Below are positions 18,367-26,043 of a stretch of 60,084 nucleotides of DNA, one piece after another. The notes beneath the pieces are model-generated. The model was not told the DNA's origin, searched no databases, and saw nothing but the letters and a program-made list of their open reading frames with translations. The position numbers were made by a program, and so were the translations under genes. Numbering within the stretch: the first letter of the stretch is position 1; each line of letters begins with the position of its first letter. The stretch lies in contig JANYBM010000137.1 of assembly GCA_025361125.1 (NCBI GenBank), positions 1 through 60,084 of the forward strand. The letters are read 5' to 3'. This stretch comes from Holophagaceae bacterium. GTDB taxonomy: Bacteria; Acidobacteriota; Holophagae; Holophagales; Holophagaceae.

Positions 18367-19069
18367 TTCGGCCCTCTGGGTCGAACTGGTAGCCTACGCT
18401 GCGGAGGGTATGCACCCACCGTGGATGATGGGCGTCCGCCTCCATGACTCGGCGTAAGCGGACGATGAAATTGTCCACGGTGCGCGGGGTGGGCTCGGCA
18501 TCTTCACCCCAAACGCGGTCAATGATCTCTTGGCGGCTCACCACCTGTCCAGCTCGCTCCATGAGGAGTTTCAGGATCATGCATTCCTTCACACCCATGG
18601 TGAAGGGACCTTGAGGACCTTCGCCGCAGAAATTCTCGAAGTCCACCCAAAACTCACCGAATTTCTGGTGGCCCCCGAAGGTGCGGTTGCGATACCAGGC
18701 TTCGCGGCGCAGGATAGCCCGCACCCGGATGAGCAACTCTCGCACCTGAAAAGGCTTGCCCAGGTAATCGTCGCCGCCGGTTTCGAAACCGTGAACCCGG
18801 TCGTCCTCGGTGTTCTTGGCGGTGAGAAACAGGATCGGCGTGTAGTTCTTGGCCTCACGGATGCGCTCGCAAACACTGAATCCGTCCATGCCCGGCAACA
18901 TCACATCAAGTATCACCAGCTCATATTTTTCTGCCAGGATGCGCCTCAGGGCATCGTCGCCTCGCGTGATCCAGGTGCAGGGCAATCCTTCCATCTCGAG
19001 GTTCAACTTGATGCCTTCGGCCAGGCTAAGTTCGTCTTCCACCAGCAGAATGTTGGGGCTACCGTTCAT
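18335..19069 (-). CDS. OmpR/PhoB-family response regulator
   Basis: A 244-residue regulator. The receiver domain (1-120) has acidic pair Glu11-Asp12, phospho-acceptor Asp55 in ILDVMLPGMDG, a Thr in FLTAKNT and a Lys in GKPFQVREL. The winged-helix DNA-binding domain (about 135-235) has MGVKECMILKLLMERAGQVVSR and PRTVDNFIVRLRR. CGGAG precedes the ATG. The last nine residues (RSGSGDDRP) come from a copy of the 26-bp repeat and look like an added tail. It is convergent with the histidine kinase and 33 bp from the divergent GT2 gene. The kinase partner is not proven. Confidence 0.94.
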   Translation of the reverse strand: MNGSPNILLVEDELSLAEGIKLNLEMEGLPCTWITRGDDALRRILAEKYELVILDVMLPGMDGFSVCERIREAKNYTPILFLTAKNTEDDRVHGFETGGDDYLGKPFQVRELLIRVRAILRREAWYRNRTFGGHQKFGEFWVDFENFCGEGPQGPFTMGVKECMILKLLMERAGQVVSRQEIIDRVWGEDAEPTPRTVDNFIVRLRRVMEADAHHPRWVHTLRSVGYQFDPEGRTRSGSGDDRP

Positions 19070-19102
19070 GTGGTTCTCCGAGACTGACAGTAGAATAGCC
19101 TC

Positions 19103-20077
19103 ATGAGCCCCTATCTATCTGTTGTCATCCCCATCTACAACGAAGAAGCCAACATCCCCCAGTTGTGGCTGCGCCTCGCGAAGGTTTTAAACGAGAATTT
19201 CACCGGAGTTAGGAACTGGGAGCTGATTCTCACCGACGATGGGAGCAAGGACCGTTCGCTGCAGATGTTGTTGGAGATCGCCAAGGCCGAACCTCGCATC
19301 AAGGTCGTGGAGTTCAACCGCAACTATGGCCAGCATTCAGCCATATTTGCTGCTCTCTCTGAAGTTGAAGGCCGCGTGGTGGTGACTCTTGACGCAGATC
19401 TGCAAAACCCTCCAGAAGAAATCCCAAAGCTGGTGGCGAAAATCGAGGAGGGCTTTGACGTGGTGGGTGGCTGGCGCCAGGGCCGCGAAGAAAATGATTC
19501 CGTCTTCCGGCGTCTACCCAGCAAGGTGGTGAACGCCATCACCCGGAGGACCACCGGTGTGAAACTGCACGATTACGGCTGCATGTTGCGTGCCTACAGC
19601 CGCGAAGTGGTGGACGCGATGCTTCTTTGCAAGGAGCGCAGCAGTTTCATTCCAGCGCTGGCCAACTCCTTTGCCAAGCGCATCACCGAGGTTCCCGTGG
19701 CCCACGCCGAGCGCGCCGCCGGGGATTCGAAATACGGGTTATGGAAGCTCATCAACCTGCAATTTGATTTGCTCACCTCTTTCAGCTTGCTGCCCTTGCA
19801 GATGCTTTCGGTGCTGGGAGTACTCGTGAGCGCGCTGGGCATGGGCTTTGGCGTGTACCTGTTCATTTACCGGTTCCTGCATCCGGAGCGCACCGTGGAA
19901 GGTGTTTTCACACTATTTGCCATCTTGTTCATGTTCATTGGGGCTCAGTTTCTCGCCTTCGGATTATTGGGCGAATACATCGGAAGAATCTACGTGGAGG
20001 TAAGGGACAGGCCGCGGTACATGGTGAAGAAGGTGCATGAGTCCAGGTCCAAGTCTCCTTCCTCAAGTTCCAAGTAG
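19103..20077 (+). CDS. GT2 glycosyltransferase, polyprenyl-phosphate sugar transferase type
   Basis: A 324-residue enzyme of the DPM1/ArnC/GtrB class, which moves a sugar from a nucleotide donor to polyprenyl phosphate at the cytoplasmic membrane face. It has SVVIPIYNEEANI at the N-terminus, LTDDGSKDRS, the metal-binding VVTLDADLQNPPEEI motif, and HAERAAGDSKYGLWKL. Two C-terminal membrane helices (about 230-255 and 265-292) follow. The sugar is not known. No strong ribosome site is visible before the ATG. Confidence 0.93.
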   Translation: MSPYLSVVIPIYNEEANIPQLWLRLAKVLNENFTGVRNWELILTDDGSKDRSLQMLLEIAKAEPRIKVVEFNRNYGQHSAIFAALSEVEGRVVVTLDADLQNPPEEIPKLVAKIEEGFDVVGGWRQGREENDSVFRRLPSKVVNAITRRTTGVKLHDYGCMLRAYSREVVDAMLLCKERSSFIPALANSFAKRITEVPVAHAERAAGDSKYGLWKLINLQFDLLTSFSLLPLQMLSVLGVLVSALGMGFGVYLFIYRFLHPERTVEGVFTLFAILFMFIGAQFLAFGLLGEYIGRIYVEVRDRPRYMVKKVHESRSKSPSSSSK

Positions 20078-20116
20078 TCCCGCATGCGACCTTCTGAGCA
20101 AATCGAGACCCCGACC

Positions 20117-21274
20117 ATGGCAATCCAGCCATCTGCGCGCCGGATGGCATTCTGGCTGACGGTGGGCCTTGCCGCACTCATGCCTTGTGGGGCACAAGAA
20201 CCAGCTGGGCTGACCAAAGTGGAGACAGTAAAATTAGACAAGGCGGAGGCGAACGCTTCGAAATACTTCTTCTACAAACCCATGGATTACGGTTCTGAAT
20301 CCCAGTTCAATCCGCTGACATCCTTCATTACATGGTCCTACGACACGCTTCAAGTACCGGAAAGCTTCAACGATTTCGAGATGTCGAAGCATTGGGAAAC
20401 GGTGCGCTTTGATCTGCAACATCCGAACAACGCCATTCAGCGCCAGGGCGGTTGGAACGCCTTCGTCAATCGCCAGATCTTTCCCTACCGGGGTGGCCGC
20501 GCCGACTGGGTACCCAACTATTCGCTGCACCTTATAGGCGGCGGCATGGTCTACCGCAAAAATGCGGAGTGGTTCGAGGCCCACGATGTCCCTTTTCCCA
20601 GGCTCACCGCGATGCTGGTAGGCACTGCCGCTGAACTGCTGCAGGAGACGGTGGAGAAGACCTCCACCAAACCCGATGATGAGATCGCCGATGTCTACCT
20701 GTTCCGGCCCCTCGGAATGATGCTGTTCAGTTGGGACCGTTTCGCACGCTTTGCGGCGGACGATCTGCATCTCGTGGAATGGAACGGTCAACCGATGTAT
20801 GAGCCGGATTATTCAAGGCCTTCGGGTGCCAAGGGCCGGATTACGAACGTGAGCCAGAATTTCGTCATACGCCCGGTCATCGCGGGACCTGGCCAAGCAC
20901 GCCCATTCATTTATTTCGGACTCACAACCCTTGTGGGCCTGTCCCATTCCATAACGGGATCAGACAGCTTTTCCTGGGGCTTCGGAGCCTCCATCCAGAA
21001 AGCCCAGGACCCGACCATCACGAGGCTCAGTGGCGGCCTGTTTTACGACCGCAACGACTCACTGTTGGCCTCGCTGATCATCAATGGCACGGATGATCTC
21101 AAGGTGCGTCTGAATGTCTATCCGGGGATCTTGGGCCCCGGTAGCTGGTGGTCGCCGGGTTTCTATGTGGGCCTGGGAAGCCAGGGCCGCCTGAGCGCTG
21201 GCATCACGTTGCGCGTATTTCCTGTGGGCTTTGGCCGCACCCAGCATCCGGCACCCGCAATTCCGCCGAGTTAG
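20117..21274 (+). CDS. Exported protein of unknown function (possibly DUF3943-like)
   Basis: I place the start at the second Met (20117) because it yields a compact signal peptide (RRMAFWLTVGLAALMPCGAQ). A start at 20084 is possible; neither has a good ribosome site. The mature 365 residues hold a segment with HLIGGGMVYRK, an acidic helix with ETVEKTSTKPDDE, then alternating beta strands rich in Gly and aromatic residues that end in RVFPVGFG. This looks like a periplasmic or outer-membrane beta structure. The DUF3943 suggestion is from general resemblance only. It follows the glycosyltransferase by 39 bp and may share its transcript. Confidence 0.75.
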   Translation: MAIQPSARRMAFWLTVGLAALMPCGAQEPAGLTKVETVKLDKAEANASKYFFYKPMDYGSESQFNPLTSFITWSYDTLQVPESFNDFEMSKHWETVRFDLQHPNNAIQRQGGWNAFVNRQIFPYRGGRADWVPNYSLHLIGGGMVYRKNAEWFEAHDVPFPRLTAMLVGTAAELLQETVEKTSTKPDDEIADVYLFRPLGMMLFSWDRFARFAADDLHLVEWNGQPMYEPDYSRPSGAKGRITNVSQNFVIRPVIAGPGQARPFIYFGLTTLVGLSHSITGSDSFSWGFGASIQKAQDPTITRLSGGLFYDRNDSLLASLIINGTDDLKVRLNVYPGILGPGSWWSPGFYVGLGSQGRLSAGITLRVFPVGFGRTQHPAPAIPPS

Positions 21275-21293
21275 GCCCAAGTCCAGTTGGTTC

Positions 21294-21324
21294 GGCGGTA
21301 GGCATTGGGCATTGGGCTGGTGGC
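21294..21324. repeat. Degenerate 7-bp tandem repeat, site a
   Basis: Four units in register: GGCGGTA, GGCATTG, GGCATTG, GGCTGGT, then GGC. It lies 19 bp after the stop of the exported unknown protein, and the same family recurs at four or more other intergenic sites. Confidence 0.7.
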
Positions 21325-21333
21325 CAAAAGCAG

Positions 21334-21354
21334 GGGCGGTCCCTCCCACCGCCC
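21334..21354. terminator. Hairpin between convergent genes, possible bidirectional terminator
   Basis: A 7-bp stem GGGCGGT/ACCGCCC closes a 7-nt loop between two convergent genes. There is no T run on either side, so terminator function is only suggested by position. Confidence 0.35.
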
Positions 21355-21379
21355 ACGGTCTATTGCCCACATTCCAGAT

Positions 21380-22045
21380 CTAATAGCTGCCCTCATCCTT
21401 CATTGGCGGATAGTCCTTCCCGAATTTATTTTTGTGGGGTTCGAAAGGAGGTAGGTTCGCGCTCAAGGTCCATTCACCGCGGACATTGGACTGGCCGATG
21501 GTGACGGGGAATATTCTTTCTCCTGTCTCGGGATGCCATAGTTTCAACCGGTAGGTGCCTTCTGGGATTTCATCGAAGGCCAGACCTGTCTTGCCATCCA
21601 GCACTTGCGCATGAGGTGTTTCCAGAACCCAAAGAAACGCATTCATCTTGTGGTGGACATTGCAATACAACTTCACCAGGCCAGGTTTTTTAAGCCTGAT
21701 GGGGGCTGGGGTATCGCCGGGTTCGTACTGTCCCGTATCGAAAGGCACAGTGCAACAGACGCTGAAAACATTGTGGACAATGGAGTCCTGGTTGGGAAAG
21801 GTGACCAGGCTGCCGGGCGTGGTCCAGGCCACCCGGGGCGAGAAACGCTTGCCCACGGTGCGGATCCGCAGCAAAGGCCGTTTCTCCAGGATGGGCTTGG
21901 GTCCGCTCACGGGCTCCAGGATGGCGATGACATCCTTCAGCGTGTCTCGCGGCTTTCCATTCTTGTCCAACAGCTTCACAGGGCCGGAAAGGCTACCCGC
22001 AAGGAGGGGGGCGGCCAGTAGCATTGCATAAAGCTTGGTAGGCAT
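21380..22045 (-). CDS. Exported cupredoxin-like copper protein
   Basis: A 221-residue protein starting at the ATG at 22045, which gives a Sec signal (MPTKLYAMLLAAPLLAGSLSG). The middle holds a type-1-copper-like arrangement: a His in SIVHNVFS, then Cys, His and Met in LYCNVHHKMNAF about 45 residues later. The last 70 residues (FDEIPEGTYRLKLWHPETGE) form a carboxypeptidase-regulatory-like beta domain. The family is often annotated 'methylamine utilization protein' without direct evidence. An electron-transfer or copper-handling role in the periplasm is inferred. The ferritin-like gene precedes it on the same strand, 78 bp upstream. Confidence 0.8.
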   Translation of the reverse strand: MPTKLYAMLLAAPLLAGSLSGPVKLLDKNGKPRDTLKDVIAILEPVSGPKPILEKRPLLRIRTVGKRFSPRVAWTTPGSLVTFPNQDSIVHNVFSVCCTVPFDTGQYEPGDTPAPIRLKKPGLVKLYCNVHHKMNAFLWVLETPHAQVLDGKTGLAFDEIPEGTYRLKLWHPETGERIFPVTIGQSNVRGEWTLSANLPPFEPHKNKFGKDYPPMKDEGSY

Positions 22046-22123
22046 GAGGACTCCGGCGGGCGTCCCAGGAAGCCTACTCCAATTCATCAAGTTGCAAGAA
22101 CTTCGGAGGGTGCTGAAGGACGA

Positions 22124-22684
22124 CTAATCCAATTCATCAATCTGGCTGTAGAACCCGGCCGGTACTTTTCCAAGGGCCGCGCGCAGCACCGTTGCGTGGC
22201 TCACCTCATCGCCCATGATTCGGGTGGCGGCTTCCAACAAGGATCTGGTCTTGAACTGTGAGACCGCCGATTGATAAGCCCTGGCCGCTTTCATTTCCAG
22301 AAACAAGGCCAATCGCAACACGTCGGCTTCGGACTTCAGCTCGAAAGCGCTGAAATCGTACTCCTTTTTGGGATCAGCTGGTGAGCCGCCCAGGCTTTTG
22401 ATCACCGCGCTAAGGGCTTCGCGATGACTCTCGTGGCTGCCCTTGAAGGTGCCGCCCACGGCCAGTACTCCCTTGCTCAGCAGACCCGAGCCCCCCGCCA
22501 GCCCATAGGCGTAGATGGCGGTGTGTTCCAACACCAGTGCCCCGTTGAGAATGCTGAGATCCCCGGTGGGCCTGGCGTCCCCGCTGGGAGTGGCCTCGGT
22601 TTTCTTGCAGCCCACCAGGCTGCCCGAAGCCGCCAAGGCGGCTCCTCCCAACAGTGTATTGAGAAATACGCGGCGGTCTGACAT
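22124..22684 (-). CDS. Exported ferritin-like protein (Tat/lipoprotein type signal)
   Basis: A 186-residue protein starting at the ATG at 22684 with GGAG upstream. The N-terminus MSDRRVFLNTLLGGAALAASGSLVGC has an Arg pair and ends in a lipobox-like SLVGC, so it may be a lipoprotein. The mature part is a four-helix bundle of the ferritin-like DUF4439/ferritin_2 type, with candidate di-iron ligands in LEHTAIYAY, SHESHREAL, LEMKAARAY and DEVSHATVL. The role (iron or peroxide chemistry at the envelope) is inferred. It is divergent from the receptor kinase gene. Confidence 0.82.
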   Translation of the reverse strand: MSDRRVFLNTLLGGAALAASGSLVGCKKTEATPSGDARPTGDLSILNGALVLEHTAIYAYGLAGGSGLLSKGVLAVGGTFKGSHESHREALSAVIKSLGGSPADPKKEYDFSAFELKSEADVLRLALFLEMKAARAYQSAVSQFKTRSLLEAATRIMGDEVSHATVLRAALGKVPAGFYSQIDELD

Positions 22685-22858
22685 GGACACTCCGTGGCTA
22701 GGTGGGGTTGGTGAACAAAAACAGGAAGCACTGTGATTGGGTTCAAGGCTTGGATGCCAGAAACCTTTGGCACGTGCCATCCTTTTTGCGCATCGAAGGC
22801 AATGAACGGAAAACAGCTAAGCTGGATTCAATCTAATATTCCTTCCCCGAGGTTTGCC

Positions 22859-25066
22859 ATGAGTCATGAAGTGCGCTGGTATCGCTCGCTCGCCTGGAAT
22901 TTTTTCCTTCGCACGAGCGTAACCGTCCTGGTGATCATCGGTGTGCTGGTTTTCATCACGTCCACGGTGGCGGACCGCAAAGCCCGCGAATCCGCTGGAG
23001 CGCAAATGGTCTCCGCCAGCCAGGTGATAGACCGTACTTTCGAGCAGCAGGGCAAGATCATGGACGCGGGCCTGGAAGTCTTTACGCAATATTCGGGCAA
23101 CCTGGCCAACATCGAGAAGGGCGCGACCAGCGGGCAAGTGACGTCTATTCGCGACACCCTCCTGCAAAACCTCTCCCTTTTGTCTTCAGACATCGCCGTG
23201 ATCGTGCGCCCCACCGGCCTGTTGCTCTCCTGTACCACGGATGGGGTGAAGCAGGATTACCACGATGTGGGCATCGTGCAGATGGCCATGTACCCGGATG
23301 AAGCCAAGAAAGTGGGCCAACCTGGTCCTTCCTATCGTGGGTTTTTCCAGATTGACGAAGGCGCCTTCAAAGGTGTCTACCATGCGGTATCTCGTCCCAT
23401 CACTTCCCCCAGTGGGGCGTCCCTCGGTGTGATGCTGCTCGGCAATAAGCTGAATGATGGTGCTGCCAAGGATCTCCGATTCGTATCCCTACCCCCAGGC
23501 CGAAAAGGCGATCCCCCTCCGCACCTCGGCCTCCTCAGTCGCTTCCAGATCCAGGGAGTGACCATTCCAGAGACCGACCAGCGCAACAACTTGCAGCAGG
23601 CGCTTTCCCATGCAGCTTCTTTTAAATCTGCCAAAGAAGGGGTGGTAGCCGGAAACCGGTCAGGAACCATCCCGGTCACGCTGCAGGGACGTTCCTACCT
23701 CGCGGTTCTGGCGCCGTTGAAGGGTGTCAATGCTTTGGATCTCGAGATCGGGGATGTGGTGATGATGCCACTGGAACCCTTCCTGGCACCCTTTGTGGTC
23801 ATCCGGAACGTGATCCTGGCGACTGGCGCGGGAGGTTTACTTCTGGCGATCCTTTTTTCACTGACTTCCAGCCGCGCCGTGACCTCGCCCCTGGCTGCCC
23901 TGACCCGCGCCACAGCGCAGTTGGCGGAGGGCGAGCGACCCGAAATCCCCGCCCTCAACAGCCAGGATGAAGTGGGGTATCTAACGCAAGCATTCAGGGC
24001 CATGCTCTCAGAGCTGAAAGCGAAGGACGAATTATTGGCAGCGATGGAAAAATTGGGCTCTGGAAATGAACGCCGGGGCATGGGAGCGGAGATGGAGTCC
24101 ATCGCTCAGAGTCGGATGAGCATGAGCGCCGTGGATGTGGACGCCACCATGGTGCTTCCAACCACCTCCCAGGTCCTCCGCGGCGTGGAACCCGCGCTCC
24201 AACGCAAGCGCGTCACCTTGAAAGAGGGCGAGATTTTCGCCGGTCGCTACCGCATTGAAAATATCCTGGGAAAAGGTGGCATGGGCATTGTGTTGAAGGC
24301 CCATGACCAGCAGCTGGACGAAGAGGTTGCCTTGAAGATCATCCGTCCTGAGCATGATCTTTCCGCAGGCTTCCTGGAACAGCTCAAGCAGGAGATCAAG
24401 CTTGCACGAAAAATAACCAACAAGTATGTTCTGCGCACTCACGATTTTGGTAACTACGAAGGTCTGCCCTTCGTCTCCATGGAGTACTTGAAGGGCGTCA
24501 CGCTGAAGCAACTATTGGATGATCGCGGCAGCTTGCCCATCGGCTTGGTATTGCGCATCGGCCGCCAGGTGGCCGAAGGCTTGGAAGCCGCCCATGGCGA
24601 GGGTGTGGTCCATCGCGATATCAAGCCTTTGAATATCCTTTTCGATGCCCGCGGCGACGCCAAGATCATGGATTTCGGCCTAGCCGCGCCGGTGGCCGCC
24701 AAAGGCACCTCGGAGGAAGGCCAGGTCTTCGGCACACCGCGCTACATGGCGCCCGAACAAGTTAAAGGTGAGCGGGTGGATCCGCGCACGGATCTATATG
24801 CGCTGGGCGTCATGCTCTTCGAACTTTCAACAGGCTTTCCGCCGTTCGAGCACGCCGTCATCACCGAGCTATTGCGCATGCATTTGAGTTCGCCGGTGCC
24901 AAAAGCCAAGGACATGGCTCCAGACCTGCCTGATGGTTTCAGCTACCTGCTGGAACGGCTCATGGCCAAACGCATTGAAGATCGCCCCGCCTCCGCACTG
25001 GAAGTGGCTGAAATTCTTAAAATATTGGCGTCAGGCAACCCTGGCGAGACCAAGCGGATAGCTTGA
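22859..25066 (+). CDS. Receptor-type Ser/Thr protein kinase (extracytoplasmic sensor, HAMP, eukaryote-like kinase)
   Basis: A 735-residue protein. I choose ATG 22859 because the membrane helix (about 18-38) follows at once; earlier Mets would add a tail with no signal. Order: TM1, a 270-residue extracytoplasmic sensor with a Cache-like look, TM2 (about 310-333), HAMP (about 333-385), a linker, then a Hanks-type kinase (about 460-730). The kinase has a GKGGMG loop, Lys493 (VALKII), HRDIKPLN (Asp587), DFG (Asp605) and GTPRYMAPEQ. Most bacterial kinases of this class have the kinase first and sensor last; here the layout is that of a sensor histidine kinase with the output replaced. Its TGA overlaps the next gene's ATG. 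Confidence 0.93.
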   Translation: MSHEVRWYRSLAWNFFLRTSVTVLVIIGVLVFITSTVADRKARESAGAQMVSASQVIDRTFEQQGKIMDAGLEVFTQYSGNLANIEKGATSGQVTSIRDTLLQNLSLLSSDIAVIVRPTGLLLSCTTDGVKQDYHDVGIVQMAMYPDEAKKVGQPGPSYRGFFQIDEGAFKGVYHAVSRPITSPSGASLGVMLLGNKLNDGAAKDLRFVSLPPGRKGDPPPHLGLLSRFQIQGVTIPETDQRNNLQQALSHAASFKSAKEGVVAGNRSGTIPVTLQGRSYLAVLAPLKGVNALDLEIGDVVMMPLEPFLAPFVVIRNVILATGAGGLLLAILFSLTSSRAVTSPLAALTRATAQLAEGERPEIPALNSQDEVGYLTQAFRAMLSELKAKDELLAAMEKLGSGNERRGMGAEMESIAQSRMSMSAVDVDATMVLPTTSQVLRGVEPALQRKRVTLKEGEIFAGRYRIENILGKGGMGIVLKAHDQQLDEEVALKIIRPEHDLSAGFLEQLKQEIKLARKITNKYVLRTHDFGNYEGLPFVSMEYLKGVTLKQLLDDRGSLPIGLVLRIGRQVAEGLEAAHGEGVVHRDIKPLNILFDARGDAKIMDFGLAAPVAAKGTSEEGQVFGTPRYMAPEQVKGERVDPRTDLYALGVMLFELSTGFPPFEHAVITELLRMHLSSPVPKAKDMAPDLPDGFSYLLERLMAKRIEDRPASALEVAEILKILASGNPGETKRIA

Positions 25067-25398
25067 TGGAGCGTCGAGATCTGTTGCTAACTTTCGCAAC
25101 CATCATGTCTGCCGGTGGCCTTCCAACCCTTGCCAGCGGGAAGGTCAACAAGGGTGACTGCACCTACGGCGGTTTCAAGCTCCATGGGAAAGTGCAGATG
25201 GTGGATCATTTCCCAGATCTAAAAATCCAGGTGGTGGACCACTTCCCCGACTTGTTGGTGCAAAAGGTTGAGCACTTCCCGGATGCCTGCGGCCAGTGGC
25301 AGATCGTAGACCATTTCCCGGATCTGAAGGTGCAGATCGTGGATCATTTTCCAGATCTCAAGATCCAGTGGGTGGATCATTTTCCAGGGGTGCCATGA
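25066..25398 (+). CDS. Small exported protein of 11-residue VDHFPDLK repeats (septoil-knot-like)
   Basis: A 110-residue protein with an N-terminal signal (MERRDLLLTF...TLASG, cleavage near residue 25). Repeats start at Val46, 57, 68, 81, 92 and 103: six near-identical copies of VDHFPDL-(K/L)-(I/V)-Q-x at 11-residue spacing, with a two-residue insertion (ACGQW) after the third and a degenerate first copy (YGGFKLHGKVQM). The period, the aromatic pair and the mid-array W insertion resemble the DUF6150/'septoil knot' family, tiny proteins with a 7-1 knot; this match is from memory. The ATG overlaps the kinase stop (TGATG), so the two are coupled. A TTG at 25063 is an alternative start. Confidence 0.88.
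   Translation: MERRDLLLTFATIMSAGGLPTLASGKVNKGDCTYGGFKLHGKVQMVDHFPDLKIQVVDHFPDLLVQKVEHFPDACGQWQIVDHFPDLKVQIVDHFPDLKIQWVDHFPGVP
25201..25386 (+). repeat. 33-bp coding tandem repeat, six copies
   Basis: The VDHFPDLK units are also similar at DNA level (each begins near GTGGATCATTTCCC), spaced 33 bp apart except one 39-bp step. Silent differences between copies (GAT/GAC, CAT/CAC, TTC/TTT) show the protein repeat is held by selection or that duplication is old. Confidence 0.85.
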
Positions 25399-25401
25399 AA
25401 C

Positions 25402-26040
25402 TCAGCTCTCTTCAAAACCCCGTTTCACAAAACGGTTGAGCTTATCATCCACGCCTCGCATTTCCAGCGCCCGCGCCACGTAGCGTCCGATGGGATCGGC
25501 TTCCAGATTCACCGAATCCCCTGGCTTCATCGTGGCCAGCGCGGTGCGCTTCACGGTCTCGGGAATGAGCGCCACGCTAAACCAATCTCGACCACAATCC
25601 ACGACGGTCAGTGAAATCCCATCCATGGCGATGCTGCCTTTGGGCGCGGTCATGGGCGCGAAAAAGGAAGGCATCGAGAAGCGCCAGATGCCTTCGCCAA
25701 TGGGCCGCTCAAGGAGCGCGCCAAGGCCATCCACGTGGCCGCTGACCAGATGCCCATCCAGTGGATCGCCCACCCGGAGACTTGGCTCCAGATGCAAGCT
25801 GGCGCCGATGGCCAGACGGCCCAACGTCGTCTTAGCGAGTGTCTCTTCGCTCAGTTCCGTCTCCCAAGCCCGGTCAACACATAGCACCGAAGTGAGGCAA
25901 GCTCCGTTCACGGCGATACTCGCCCCCAACTCCGCCCGGTCCAGCACGGCCTTGGGCGCCGCGATGCGCAACCTGGCACCACCCCTGCGGGGTGAGCGGG
26001 ATTCAAGAGTGCCAAGGTGGCGGATCAGACCAGTGAACAT
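25402..26040 (-). CDS. ribE: Riboflavin synthase, alpha subunit
   Basis: Dismutates two lumazine molecules to riboflavin, the last step of the vitamin's synthesis. The 212 residues form two tandem lumazine-binding barrels: the first starts MFTGLIRHLGTL with GASIAVNGACLTS, and the second has HLVSGHVDGLGAL and GSIAMDGISLTVV. Its ATG lies three bases after the stop of the permease gene upstream on the same strand, so it is probably read on that transcript. No other rib genes are near. Confidence 0.96.
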   Translation of the reverse strand: MFTGLIRHLGTLESRSPRRGGARLRIAAPKAVLDRAELGASIAVNGACLTSVLCVDRAWETELSEETLAKTTLGRLAIGASLHLEPSLRVGDPLDGHLVSGHVDGLGALLERPIGEGIWRFSMPSFFAPMTAPKGSIAMDGISLTVVDCGRDWFSVALIPETVKRTALATMKPGDSVNLEADPIGRYVARALEMRGVDDKLNRFVKRGFEES

Positions 26041-26043
26041 TTG

